17,460 bases of DNA from Bacteroidales bacterium (lineage in GTDB: Bacteria > Bacteroidota > Bacteroidia > Bacteroidales > Dysgonomonadaceae): positions 1 through 17,460 of the forward strand of contig JAAZLV010000207.1 of NCBI GenBank assembly GCA_012799155.1, given 5' to 3'. The notes under the pieces were generated by a model. The model saw nothing but the letters and a program-made list of their open reading frames with translations. It was not told where the DNA came from and did no database searches. The translations under genes were made by a program, and so were the position numbers. This document shows positions 1-6,582 of this stretch, piece after piece; position 1 is the stretch's first letter; each line of letters opens with the position of its first letter.

Positions 1-1415
1 AACTCGGTACGATCATACTGGATATCGACGGATTCGGACTTCTCTCCATCCCTGTGATGCATTACAATCCCGGCATCCCTCATGCAGAGCTGAGTGAGCA
101 ACTGCTCGACCTCGACTCAGTAAGCATAGAGAAGGAGTTCACACTCACCAACCAGGCCAACGGCTATCTCTTTTACCGCCTCGCTGCCAAGCCGGAATGG
201 ATCAGGCTTTCGCAGCAGTCGGTATATGAAGACTCATTCCAACTGGATAGCACCCGCCTGCTGTATCCATTTAGCCAAACCTCCTTCAGAATCATCCCCG
301 ACAGGGAGCAACTACCTGCGGGAACGCATGAAGGTGAGATCATCCTGGAGACAAATGACCCGGATACTCCAAGATTGCTGATCACGGTTAAGGTTGCGGT
401 CCGTTCGTTTAAAAACCCGGACTCCATGATCCCGCTCGAAGGAAAGGTGATCGATGCCGAATTTGACAAGTTGACCAATTGCGCAATACTCATCACCCAG
501 AACCCGGCACAGTTGATCACATACCAACTTGATCGGAAAGAGAAACAGGTGGTCAGCCTGGAGAGAAATCCCAGTTGCATACAACTCTCCTCCGATCATC
601 AGCTGATATTAGTGGGGATGAACGACCGTATAGAGAGCTTTCAACTCTCCACCCTACAGCGACAAGAAAACTTTGTCACCGGTTTCATCGTTACCGATAT
701 CACCGATGGTGAAAACGGACGCTACTATTTCTCCGATACAAACTATGAGCTCTACTCGGTGCAGAGGAAGACAGCAGAAGTAATCAACCACACTGCCGGT
801 GTATGGCAGAACAGGATTGAAGGTGATGTGCTATTAAAATTAAAGGGTAAACCAACATTGCTGCTCTCCAGAAAAACAACCTCCCCTAACGGGGTCTTTA
901 TGGTTGATATTGCTGATCCCGCTTCGCCAAGGCTTCTCAATTACTGGCATACCGGGTTCGGGGCCAGGTACTGGACCACTGAAGATCAGCAGCTGCTCTT
1001 TAGCACCAACGATGGGAAGGTCTATCATACTCCGGCTGAAACAACCGGAGAAGAGATCAGGGAAACCGGTAAATTGATCCCCTATGACAGCGGATACGAA
1101 TATTTTTATTACTTTAGTTCTTTCGATCATAACAAGGAGCGTTCGGTGATATGGGGTGCGTACGCATCGCTTGTATCACTGGGCCGTAATATCGTGGTGG
1201 CGTTCGACGACAGCCACTACAACCGTCAGCGCACCATCATACTGAACGACTACGTCTTCAACGTATCTGGCAAAGCAGACTACTACAAAACAATGGCCCA
1301 TTACCTCTTCACCTCCAGCAATGGTAGTCAACTCCTGTTGGTGAAGAATATCGACAGCCATGACCTGTCTACCAATGCCTGGCACCTGGAATTAGTGAAT
1401 ATAACCAATGAATGA
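1..1415 (+). CDS. 5'-truncated protein with BACON-like repeats and a propeller-like region
   Basis: The reading frame is open from base 3 to the TGA at 1413-1415, so the true start lies upstream of the window. A GTG at 54 is not a convincing start because the protein similarity continues before it. The first residues (GTIILDIDGFGLLSIPV) look like the last strands of one beta-sandwich repeat. Counting from that GTG codon, about residues 18-117 look like a second repeat: a Trp at 'KPEWIRLS', then 'LPAGTHEGEIILETNDPD' and a final 'LLITVKVAV'. This is the pattern of BACON or related Ig-like domains, which are common in exported Bacteroidetes proteins. From about residue 127 to the end there are repeated short beta-strand segments ('SSDHQLILVG', 'ENGRYYFSD', 'DQQLLFSTNDGKVY') that suggest a beta-propeller. 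No catalytic motif is visible. I infer an envelope or exported protein, but the signal peptide would be outside the window. pyrF starts three bases after the stop, so the two are probably cotranscribed. Confidence 0.7.
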   Translation, partial: LGTIILDIDGFGLLSIPVMHYNPGIPHAELSEQLLDLDSVSIEKEFTLTNQANGYLFYRLAAKPEWIRLSQQSVYEDSFQLDSTRLLYPFSQTSFRIIPDREQLPAGTHEGEIILETNDPDTPRLLITVKVAVRSFKNPDSMIPLEGKVIDAEFDKLTNCAILITQNPAQLITYQLDRKEKQVVSLERNPSCIQLSSDHQLILVGMNDRIESFQLSTLQRQENFVTGFIVTDITDGENGRYYFSDTNYELYSVQRKTAEVINHTAGVWQNRIEGDVLLKLKGKPTLLLSRKTTSPNGVFMVDIADPASPRLLNYWHTGFGARYWTTEDQQLLFSTNDGKVYHTPAETTGEEIRETGKLIPYDSGYEYFYYFSSFDHNKERSVIWGAYASLVSLGRNIVVAFDDSHYNRQRTIILNDYVFNVSGKADYYKTMAHYLFTSSNGSQLLLVKNIDSHDLSTNAWHLELVNITNE

Positions 1416-1418
1416 TAA

Positions 1419-2246
1419 ATGAATCGGCAACAACTATTCGAACAAATTGAGAAGAAAAAATCCTTCCTCTGCGTGGGACTTGACAGTGACATCAACAAGA
1501 TCCCGCAGCACCTGCTGGAGAGCGATGACCCACTTTACGCCTTCAATAAGGCCATTGTGGATGCCACCGCCCCCTATTGCGTGGCCTACAAGCCCAATGT
1601 GGCTTTTTATGAAAGTCAGGGTGTAGAGGGGTGGCTCGCACTCGAGAAGACGGTAGCATACATACGGCAGCGCTACCCGCAGCAGTTCATCATTGCCGAT
1701 GCCAAACGGGGCGATATCGGCAACACGAGCGAGATGTATGCCCGCACCTTCTTCGACCGGATGAAGGTGGATTCCGTCACGGTAGCTCCCTACATGGGTG
1801 AGGACAGCATCAAGCCCTTCCTGATCTACCCTGAGCGATGGGTGATCCTGCTGGCACTCACCAGTAACAAGGGCTCGCTCGATTTCCAGCTGACAGAGGA
1901 CCTGGAAGGAAAAAGGCTCTTTGAGAAGGTGCTCTCCCGCTCACAAGAGTGGGCTTCGGCCGATCAGATGATGTATGTGGTGGGTGCCACACAGGGTAAG
2001 CTATTTGAAGATGTGCGTAAAATTGTACCAGACCATTTCCTACTTGTGCCGGGTGTGGGTGCGCAGGGTGGTTCGCTGGAGGAGGTGTGCCGCTACGGCA
2101 TGAACAACCGGTGCGGCCTTTTAGTGAATTCATCCCGAAACATCATCTATGCCGGCAGCGATGAGAATTTTGCATCTGCAGCCGCCAGCGAGGCAAGAAA
2201 GTTGCAACAAGAGATGCAATTGATGTTGCAAAAATATTTGGGTTGA
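1419..2246 (+). CDS. pyrF: Orotidine 5'-phosphate decarboxylase (type 2)
   Basis: PyrF decarboxylates OMP to UMP, the last step of de novo pyrimidine synthesis, in the cytoplasm. The 275-residue protein has the length of the longer subfamily 2 enzymes rather than the ~230-245 residues of the E. coli type. Visible landmarks are 'FLCVGLDSD' (residues 16-24, substrate Asp), 'YKPN' (57-60), the catalytic Asp-Lys-Asp cluster in '[11 protein letters not shown]' (94-104; D94, K96, D99), the phosphate-binding segment 'PGVGAQGG' (211-218) and the late '[10 protein letters not shown]' with R240. The barrel is complete and no key residue is missing. The ATG is three bases after the upstream stop, which fixes the start and points to cotranscription or translational coupling with the BACON/propeller gene. 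An unusual repeat array follows the stop. Confidence 0.96.
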   Translation: MNRQQLFEQIEKKKSFLCVGLDSDINKIPQHLLESDDPLYAFNKAIVDATAPYCVAYKPNVAFYESQGVEGWLALEKTVAYIRQRYPQQFIIADAKRGDIGNTSEMYARTFFDRMKVDSVTVAPYMGEDSIKPFLIYPERWVILLALTSNKGSLDFQLTEDLEGKRLFEKVLSRSQEWASADQMMYVVGATQGKLFEDVRKIVPDHFLLVPGVGAQGGSLEEVCRYGMNNRCGLLVNSSRNIIYAGSDENFASAAASEARKLQQEMQLMLQKYLG

Positions 2247-2302
2247 TACAACAATTTATTGATCCATTTTGCTTCCATTTCGTACAGTCATAGTCCTTAA
2301 CT

Positions 2303-2390
2303 GGTTCTAATCTCGTTCTAATCTCGTTCTAATATGGTTCTAATATGGTTCTAATAGATTAGACGCAGATTAGAGTAAGATTAGAGTCAG
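2303..2390. repeat. Eight 11-bp units, five direct then three inverted
   Basis: Five units with the core GTTCTAAT lie at 2303-2313, 2314-2324, 2325-2335, 2336-2346 and 2347-2357. Without breaking the 11-bp register, three units beginning ATTAGA follow at 2358-2368, 2369-2379 and 2380-2390; ATTAGA is the reverse complement of TCTAAT. The two halves can pair. AACTGGTTCTAATCT (2299-2313) matches AGATTAGAGTCAGTT (2378-2392) along all 15 positions if two G-U pairs are allowed in RNA. The next inner unit pairs through TCTAATCT with AGATTAGA, leaving a loop near 2336-2355. The array sits between pyrF and the HD-domain gene. It has no U-run directly after it, so it is not a standard terminator. Function unknown. 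Confidence 0.9.
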
Positions 2391-2438
2391 TTACGATTCA
2401 ATTCAAACGAAAATAAGAAGTATAACACCCCCAATATC

Positions 2439-3662
2439 ATGTCCCTGAAACGCAAAATCATCAATGACCCGGTGTTCGGATTCATCAACATCCCGAACGA
2501 CTTTGTCTATGCGTTGATATGCCATCCCAACCTGCAGCGACTCAACCGCATCCGTCAATTGGGATTGGCCCCCTTTGTTTATCCCGGGGCTCAGCATACC
2601 CGCTTTCATCACTCCATTGGTGCCATGTACCTGATGGATGAAGCCCTCAGGACGCTTCGGGAGAAGGGACACAATATCACTGAAGAGGAGTACAATGGTG
2701 CCCTGGCAGCCATCCTGATGCATGATATCGGTCATGGACCCTTCTCACATGTACTGGAGCACACATTGGTTACCAGCGTCCACCATGAGGCAATCTCACT
2801 GTTGATGATGGAACAGATGAACCGTGAATGGCATGGAGCATTGCAGACTGCCATCGACATTTTCATCGACCGCCATCCCAAGGGATATTTGCATCAGCTG
2901 GTGAGCGGTCAGCTCGACATGGACCGTCTCGATTACCTGCGACGTGACAGCTTCTTTACCGGTGTGAGTGAGGGTAACATCGGTTCGGCTCGCATCATCA
3001 AGATGCTCAACCTGAAGGATGACAGGCTGGTGGTGGAATCGAAAGGGATCTATTCCATCGAGAACTTTCTGATGTCCCGTCGACTGATGTACTGGCAGGT
3101 ATACCTCCACAAGACTGCCGTGGCGGCGGAGAAGATGTTGATAAACACATTGAGGCGCGCACGTTACCTCTCTATGGAAGGGAAAGAGTTGTTTGCCTCC
3201 CCCGCCCTCTCCTATTTCCTGCGGAATGATCCAACCCTCGATGATTTTAAAGGTGATGGTGAGGCATTGTACCGTTTCATGGATCTTGATGACAATGATA
3301 TCTGGACAGCACTCAAGGTGTGGAGCACCAATGATGACACAGTCTTGTCGGTAATGAGTGAAGCAATGGTCAACCGCCGTCTGTTCAAGATTGAGATCTC
3401 CGAACAGCCTTTTGGAGAAGAGCGAACGGAGAAAATGAAAAAAATATTTGCGGAAAAATACCGGATTTCACTAGAGGAGGCTGCCTGTTTCATCTCATCT
3501 GATAAACTCTCCACCGATATGTACAATGAGAGAGATGACAGCATCGATATTCTCTACAAGGATGGTAGTGTAAAAGATATATCCCGCGCTTCGGACATGC
3601 TCAACATTGAGCTGCTCTCCAAGAAGGTGGTAAAGCACTATTTCGCTTACCTGCGCGGTTAA
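2439..3662 (+). CDS. HD-domain phosphohydrolase (COG1078, dNTPase/SAMHD1-like)
   Basis: This 407-residue protein belongs to the HD superfamily of metal-dependent phosphohydrolases, in the branch related to dGTP triphosphohydrolases and SAMHD1. The metal and active-site signature is present: 'TRFHHSIGA' (residues 54-62; H57/H58), the HD doublet in 'MHDIGHGPFSH' (94-104; H95, D96, H99, H104) and 'LDMDRLDYLRRD' (159-170), which carries the later metal Asp. The C-terminal third is mostly helical and less conserved. The substrate cannot be read from sequence; a nucleotide such as a dNTP is the family expectation. The ATG at 2439 begins the expected N-terminus (a 'DPVFGFI' segment follows at residues 10-16), and in-frame coding does not extend upstream. 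The gene follows the 11-bp repeat array and is convergent with the YbaN gene, with only 17 bases between stops. Confidence 0.88.
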   Translation: MSLKRKIINDPVFGFINIPNDFVYALICHPNLQRLNRIRQLGLAPFVYPGAQHTRFHHSIGAMYLMDEALRTLREKGHNITEEEYNGALAAILMHDIGHGPFSHVLEHTLVTSVHHEAISLLMMEQMNREWHGALQTAIDIFIDRHPKGYLHQLVSGQLDMDRLDYLRRDSFFTGVSEGNIGSARIIKMLNLKDDRLVVESKGIYSIENFLMSRRLMYWQVYLHKTAVAAEKMLINTLRRARYLSMEGKELFASPALSYFLRNDPTLDDFKGDGEALYRFMDLDDNDIWTALKVWSTNDDTVLSVMSEAMVNRRLFKIEISEQPFGEERTEKMKKIFAEKYRISLEEAACFISSDKLSTDMYNERDDSIDILYKDGSVKDISRASDMLNIELLSKKVVKHYFAYLRG

Positions 3663-3679
3663 GTCGCGGACAGTTCATT

Positions 3680-4183
3680 CTACTTTGTTTCATCCTCATT
3701 CTCCACCTTTGCAGGATCATCGAGGGCGGTGGGTACGAAAAACCAAACCACCACCATGCCGATCACACCCATGGAGAGGATCACAATTCGAATGGGAATG
3801 ATTTGAATGACCACGAAGGAGGAAAAAAGCACCATTACTGTCATAAACAACATGATTCCCAGCTTACCCTTGCGGGTAACCCCTTTTCGACGCTGGTAGT
3901 TCCTGATACGGGGCCCCAGTATTCTGTTGCTCAGAAGCCAATTGTAAAGTCGCTCCGAACTCTTGGCAAAGAGGAAGGCAGACAAGAGTGCCAGAGGAGT
4001 TACCGGCAGTCCCGGTACGGCGATGCCAAGGATGGCCAATGCCAGTGACAGGATTCCTCCTGCAAGGTAAAGGCCACGCCGGATCCTGTTCTTTTCGATC
4101 TTCAGCTTAACCTTTTTCTCAGGCACGGTTGCCACTACTTCCTGCAGTGGTGTACCCTTCTCCTTAAATCCGTTACTGTTCAT
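3680..4183 (-). CDS. YbaN/DUF454 family inner-membrane protein
   Basis: The ATG at 4183 gives 167 residues. A longer frame reaching 4264 is rejected because the only good promoter for this gene (-7 box at 4235-4242) lies inside that extension. Residues 1-36 are polar and basic. Hydrophobic segments follow at about 37-54, 60-73, 108-126 and 132-150, with the family-like stretch 'GLPVTPLALLSAFLFA' (58-73) and then 'KSSERLYNWLLSN' (74-86). This matches DUF454 proteins such as YbaN, usually about 120-130 residues, so this one has an extra N-terminal tail. The biochemical function of the family is not established. The gene is transcribed away from the phosphatase gene and ends 17 bases from the stop of the HD gene. 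Confidence 0.85.
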   Translation of the reverse strand: MNSNGFKEKGTPLQEVVATVPEKKVKLKIEKNRIRRGLYLAGGILSLALAILGIAVPGLPVTPLALLSAFLFAKSSERLYNWLLSNRILGPRIRNYQRRKGVTRKGKLGIMLFMTVMVLFSSFVVIQIIPIRIVILSMGVIGMVVVWFFVPTALDDPAKVENEDETK

Positions 4184-4234
4184 TGTTTTCAATTGCTCTG
4201 GTGCCGACTCGTAAAGTGAGAGTCTGCAAGGTTG

Positions 4235-4265
4235 CAAAGATAACCAAAATCCCAAAACAGGCAAA
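4235..4265 (-). promoter_or_regulatory. Bacteroidetes-type promoter for the YbaN gene
   Basis: Read on the minus strand, the -33 element is TTTG (4262-4265) and the -7 element is TATCTTTG (4235-4242, full match to TAnnTTTG), separated by 19 bases. Transcription would begin near 4228, about 45 bases before the ATG at 4183. Confidence 0.75.
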
Positions 4266-4315
4266 CAGGATCAGGGATTACCCCCTCATCAGCTTGATCT
4301 TACTTGTTATTTTTT

Positions 4316-4346
4316 TTTGGACTTCTTTGGAATTCCATTATCTTTG
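4316..4346 (+). promoter_or_regulatory. Bacteroidetes-type promoter for the tyrosine phosphatase gene
   Basis: The -33 element TTTG (4316-4319), at the end of a T-run, and the -7 element TATCTTTG (4339-4346, full match to TAnnTTTG) are 19 bases apart. The predicted start near 4353 gives a leader of about 38 bases before the ATG at 4391. The same -7 octamer drives the opposite gene about 100 bases away. Confidence 0.78.
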
Positions 4347-4390
4347 TAGAAATTGTTAAGGTTATTAAACTGTAAACTTCTATTGAACAT

Positions 4391-4903
4391 ATGAATGCTA
4401 CAGAAGGTAAGAATAAGAAGATCAGGTTGCTTTTTGTGTGTCTGGGAAACATCTGCCGCTCACCTGCAGCAGAAGGAATCATGATGGGTCTCGTAGAGAA
4501 AAATGATCTTCAGGATTTGATTGAAGTTGATTCTGCCGGCACTTCGGGATGGCATGAGGGAGAGTTACCAGACGAACGCATGCGAATTCACGGTGAAAAA
4601 AGAGGGTATGACTTCTCCAGCAGTGCAAGAAAACTCACAAGAGAGGATCTCTCCACCTTCGATTACATATTGGTGATGGATGAAAACAACTACAGAACCG
4701 TGCGGTCCATGGCATCGAACAGCGAGGAAATTGGAAAGATACATCTGATGACCGACTACCTGGTACAGTTCCGCAAGCTGCATAACCATATCCCCGATCC
4801 CTATTATGGTGATGCTACAGGTTTCGAGCTGGTGCTCGATTTACTGGAAGATGCCTGCGAGGGATTGTTGCTCGCCATTAAAAAGGAACACATACTGATA
4901 TAA
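4391..4903 (+). CDS. Low-molecular-weight protein tyrosine phosphatase
   Basis: A 170-residue cytoplasmic phosphatase of the LMW-PTP family, which removes phosphate from phosphotyrosine (related proteins include Wzb, PtpA and arsenate reductase). The P-loop 'CLGNICRS' (C17 to S24) has the CX5R signature with nucleophile C17 and R23. The general-acid loop is 'DPYYG' (D136-G140) and a typical 'DYILVMDENN' lies at 91-100. All catalytic residues are present. The motifs favour a phosphatase over an arsenate reductase, though small-molecule activity cannot be excluded. No tyrosine kinase or capsule genes are adjacent, so the substrate is unknown. The gene stands alone, with its own promoter at 4316-4346 and a terminator directly after its stop. 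Confidence 0.93.
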   Translation: MNATEGKNKKIRLLFVCLGNICRSPAAEGIMMGLVEKNDLQDLIEVDSAGTSGWHEGELPDERMRIHGEKRGYDFSSSARKLTREDLSTFDYILVMDENNYRTVRSMASNSEEIGKIHLMTDYLVQFRKLHNHIPDPYYGDATGFELVLDLLEDACEGLLLAIKKEHILI

Positions 4904-4940
4904 AAAAAAGAGGGCTGATCATTCATGATTCAGCCCCTTT
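4902..4940. terminator. Bidirectional intrinsic terminator
   Basis: GGGCTGA (4912-4918) pairs with TCAGCCC (4930-4936), and ATCAT/ATGAT can extend the stem inward with a bulge. An eight-A run (4902-4909) lies on one side and CTTT on the other. On the minus strand the stem is followed by TCTTTTTTTT, a textbook terminator for the helix-hairpin-helix gene. On the plus strand the T-run is short (three), so termination of the phosphatase transcript may be weaker. Confidence 0.78.
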
Positions 4941-4968
4941 ATGTTAATAGGTTACCTCTTTGTTTTGA

Positions 4969-5376
4969 TTAGTAGGTCATTCTGACTTCCAACTTGCCTG
5001 CATCTTCAATCATTTGGCTCACCTGACTGAGTGAAGGCAGACGGCGTACAAGTTGTTTCGCTTCATTTATCTCCTGAAGTTTGGCATAGAGATTTTCTGC
5101 ATTGCGGGTGCGCAACTCCTTTACCGTGTCTACTCCCGATGCTTCAAGAAGTTCTGAAAATTGGGGTCCGATACCATTGATGCGGAATAAATCGGCGTGA
5201 TTGGTCCACTTCAATATCAATTTCTCATCGATACCTGTATCTTTTGCCAACTCTGTGCGTCCCTTCTTGGCAGCACATTTATCCAGTAACTGATCAACCT
5301 TGTTGATACCGGCTGCTTTTAATTTTTCGCCATACACGGGACCAATCCCTTCAATCTCTTCAATCTTGTAATCCAT
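4969..5376 (-). CDS. Small protein with two helix-hairpin-helix motifs (DUF4332-like)
   Basis: The chosen start is the ATG at 5376, giving 135 residues beginning MDYKIEEIEG. An upstream ATG at 5424 falls inside the putative -7 box and is rejected. Two helix-hairpin-helix motifs are visible: 'IEEIEGIGPVYGEKLKAAGI' (residues 5-24) and 'LFRINGIGPQFSELLEASGV' (63-82), both with the G-I-G-P hairpin, and the helices that follow each motif make two repeats. Such motifs usually bind the DNA backbone without sequence preference, and the arrangement resembles DUF4332. There is no enzymatic domain and no membrane segment, so a nucleic-acid-binding or scaffold role is the most that can be said. The gene is monocistronic, bounded by the terminator at 4902-4940. 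Confidence 0.82.
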   Translation of the reverse strand: MDYKIEEIEGIGPVYGEKLKAAGINKVDQLLDKCAAKKGRTELAKDTGIDEKLILKWTNHADLFRINGIGPQFSELLEASGVDTVKELRTRNAENLYAKLQEINEAKQLVRRLPSLSQVSQMIEDAGKLEVRMTY

Positions 5377-5421
5377 ATCATATAAATTTTTGGTTATTGA
5401 ACAATCACTTTGACAGTTTAC

Positions 5422-5429
5422 CAAATATA
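5422..5429 (-). promoter_or_regulatory. -7 element upstream of the HhH gene
   Basis: On the minus strand this reads TATATTTG, a full match to the Bacteroidetes -7 consensus. A -33 element is not clear; an ATTG lies 15 bases upstream. Transcription would start near 5415, about 40 bases before the ATG at 5376. Confidence 0.5.
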
Positions 5430-5503
5430 ATCAATTTACTGAAACAATCATTTAGAGCTTAAGTCATTTGCATATGCGTGGGGAAAAATTCCCTTTACAA
5501 CTT

Positions 5504-5527
5504 ATACGAAAGGGTGAACCCTCGTAT
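5504..5527. terminator. Hairpin downstream of prs
   Basis: ATACG plus AGGG pairs with CCCT plus CGTAT around a TGAA loop, with a two-A bulge on one side. It starts 13 bases beyond the prs stop. No T-run follows on the minus strand, so it could be a 3' stability hairpin rather than a true terminator. A second small inverted repeat, GGGAA/TTCCC, lies at 5481-5493. Confidence 0.35.
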
Positions 5528-5539
5528 TGGATGAATTGG

Positions 5540-6475
5540 TCAAACAACGTAGAGTGAACTGATCGACTCGTTGTTGCAAACGCGCATAATGGAGTCGGCA
5601 AACATGTCAGCTACAGAGAGTATCTTCACCTTTTCCGATTTCTGGGAATAGGGAATACTGTCGGTAAAGATGATCTCTTTCAGCTTGGAGTTGTCAACTC
5701 TGGTGGAAGCCGGATCGGACATCACGGCATGACTGGCGATGGCTCTTACCGAATTGGCACCATGTTCCATGATCAGGTCGGCCGCCTTGGTGATGGTACC
5801 TGCCGTGTCTACAATGTCATCGATGAGCAGAACATCCATTCCCTTCACATCACCGATGATCTGCATATCAGAGATCTCATTGGCTTTTTTACGCAATTTG
5901 TAGCAGATCACCATGGGACATCCCAGGAACTTGGAGTAGGCACTGGCCCTTTTGGTACCTCCCACGTCGGGAGTAGCGATCACCATGTTTGCCAGATCGA
6001 GCTGCTTCACATACTCTACAAATACACCCGAGGCATAAAGGTGATCGACCGGCACGTTGAAGAATCCCTGGATCTGATCTGCATGTAAATCCATCGTGAT
6101 GAGACGATTGATACCTGCCGCAGCCAGCATATCAGCAATCAGTTTGGCTCCGATGCTGACACGTGGTTTGTCTTTACGATCCTGCCTAGCCCAACCGAAA
6201 TAGGGAATCACTGCAACAATCGACTTTGCTGATGCTCGTTTTGCTGCATCAATCATCAGCAGCAACTCCATCAGGTTGTCGGAATTGGGAAATGTAGACT
6301 GGATGAGAAATACTTGCTTGCCTCTTATCGATTCCTCATAGGAGACGGCAAACTCGCCGTCGGCGAAGTGTTCGATAATCATGTTACCCAGGGGGCACCC
6401 CAGGCTATTGCACACCTTCTCGGCAAAATAGCGTGATTTTGTTCCCGAAAAGATTTTAAATGGTCTTTCCTGCAT
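5540..6475 (-). CDS. prs: Ribose-phosphate pyrophosphokinase (PRPP synthase)
   Basis: Prs transfers pyrophosphate from ATP to ribose 5-phosphate to make PRPP, the precursor for purines, pyrimidines, NAD, His and Trp. The 311-residue length is typical of class I bacterial enzymes. Visible motifs are 'DGEF' (39-42), the ATP-contact 'ARQDRK' (96-101), the metal-binding 'DLHADQIQGFF' (129-139) and the PRPP loop 'DDIVDTAGT' (219-227). All are intact. The ATG at 6475 gives the normal N-terminus, 'MQERPFKIFSGTKS'. A -7 box lies 72-79 bases upstream. The amylase-like gene ends 107 bases upstream on the same strand, so partial readthrough is possible. Confidence 0.97.
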   Translation of the reverse strand: MQERPFKIFSGTKSRYFAEKVCNSLGCPLGNMIIEHFADGEFAVSYEESIRGKQVFLIQSTFPNSDNLMELLLMIDAAKRASAKSIVAVIPYFGWARQDRKDKPRVSIGAKLIADMLAAAGINRLITMDLHADQIQGFFNVPVDHLYASGVFVEYVKQLDLANMVIATPDVGGTKRASAYSKFLGCPMVICYKLRKKANEISDMQIIGDVKGMDVLLIDDIVDTAGTITKAADLIMEHGANSVRAIASHAVMSDPASTRVDNSKLKEIIFTDSIPYSQKSEKVKILSVADMFADSIMRVCNNESISSLYVV

Positions 6476-6546
6476 GCTCTGTTGTTTTCAATTAGGTTCT
6501 GATCGCTTAACGTGACCCTTCTATCGGTGATGTTTGAATGATAAGA

Positions 6547-6554
6547 CAAAAGTA
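6547..6554 (-). promoter_or_regulatory. -7 element upstream of prs
   Basis: On the minus strand this reads TACTTTTG, a full match to TAnnTTTG, in an AT-rich spacer. The -33 position has no clear TTTG. Transcription would start near 6540, giving a leader of about 65 bases. Confidence 0.45.
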
Positions 6555-6582
6555 CAAAAACAAACAACAATAAATGAATAAA

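Noticed and set aside
2303..2390. CRISPR array
   Set aside because: The units are only 11 bp, have no spacers and switch orientation; no cas gene is present.
3803..4048. Plus-strand reading frame opposite the YbaN gene
   Set aside because: It is a shadow of a conserved membrane protein and has no recognisable features.
4184..4264. N-terminal extension of the YbaN protein
   Set aside because: It contains the gene's own -33/-7 promoter and does not resemble the family N-terminus.
4300..4482. Minus-strand reading frame of 60 residues
   Set aside because: It covers the phosphatase promoter and the antisense of its conserved P-loop; no independent coding signal.
5377..5424. Upstream start for the helix-hairpin-helix protein
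   Set aside because: The ATG overlaps the TATATTTG -7 box, so it would not be transcribed from that promoter.
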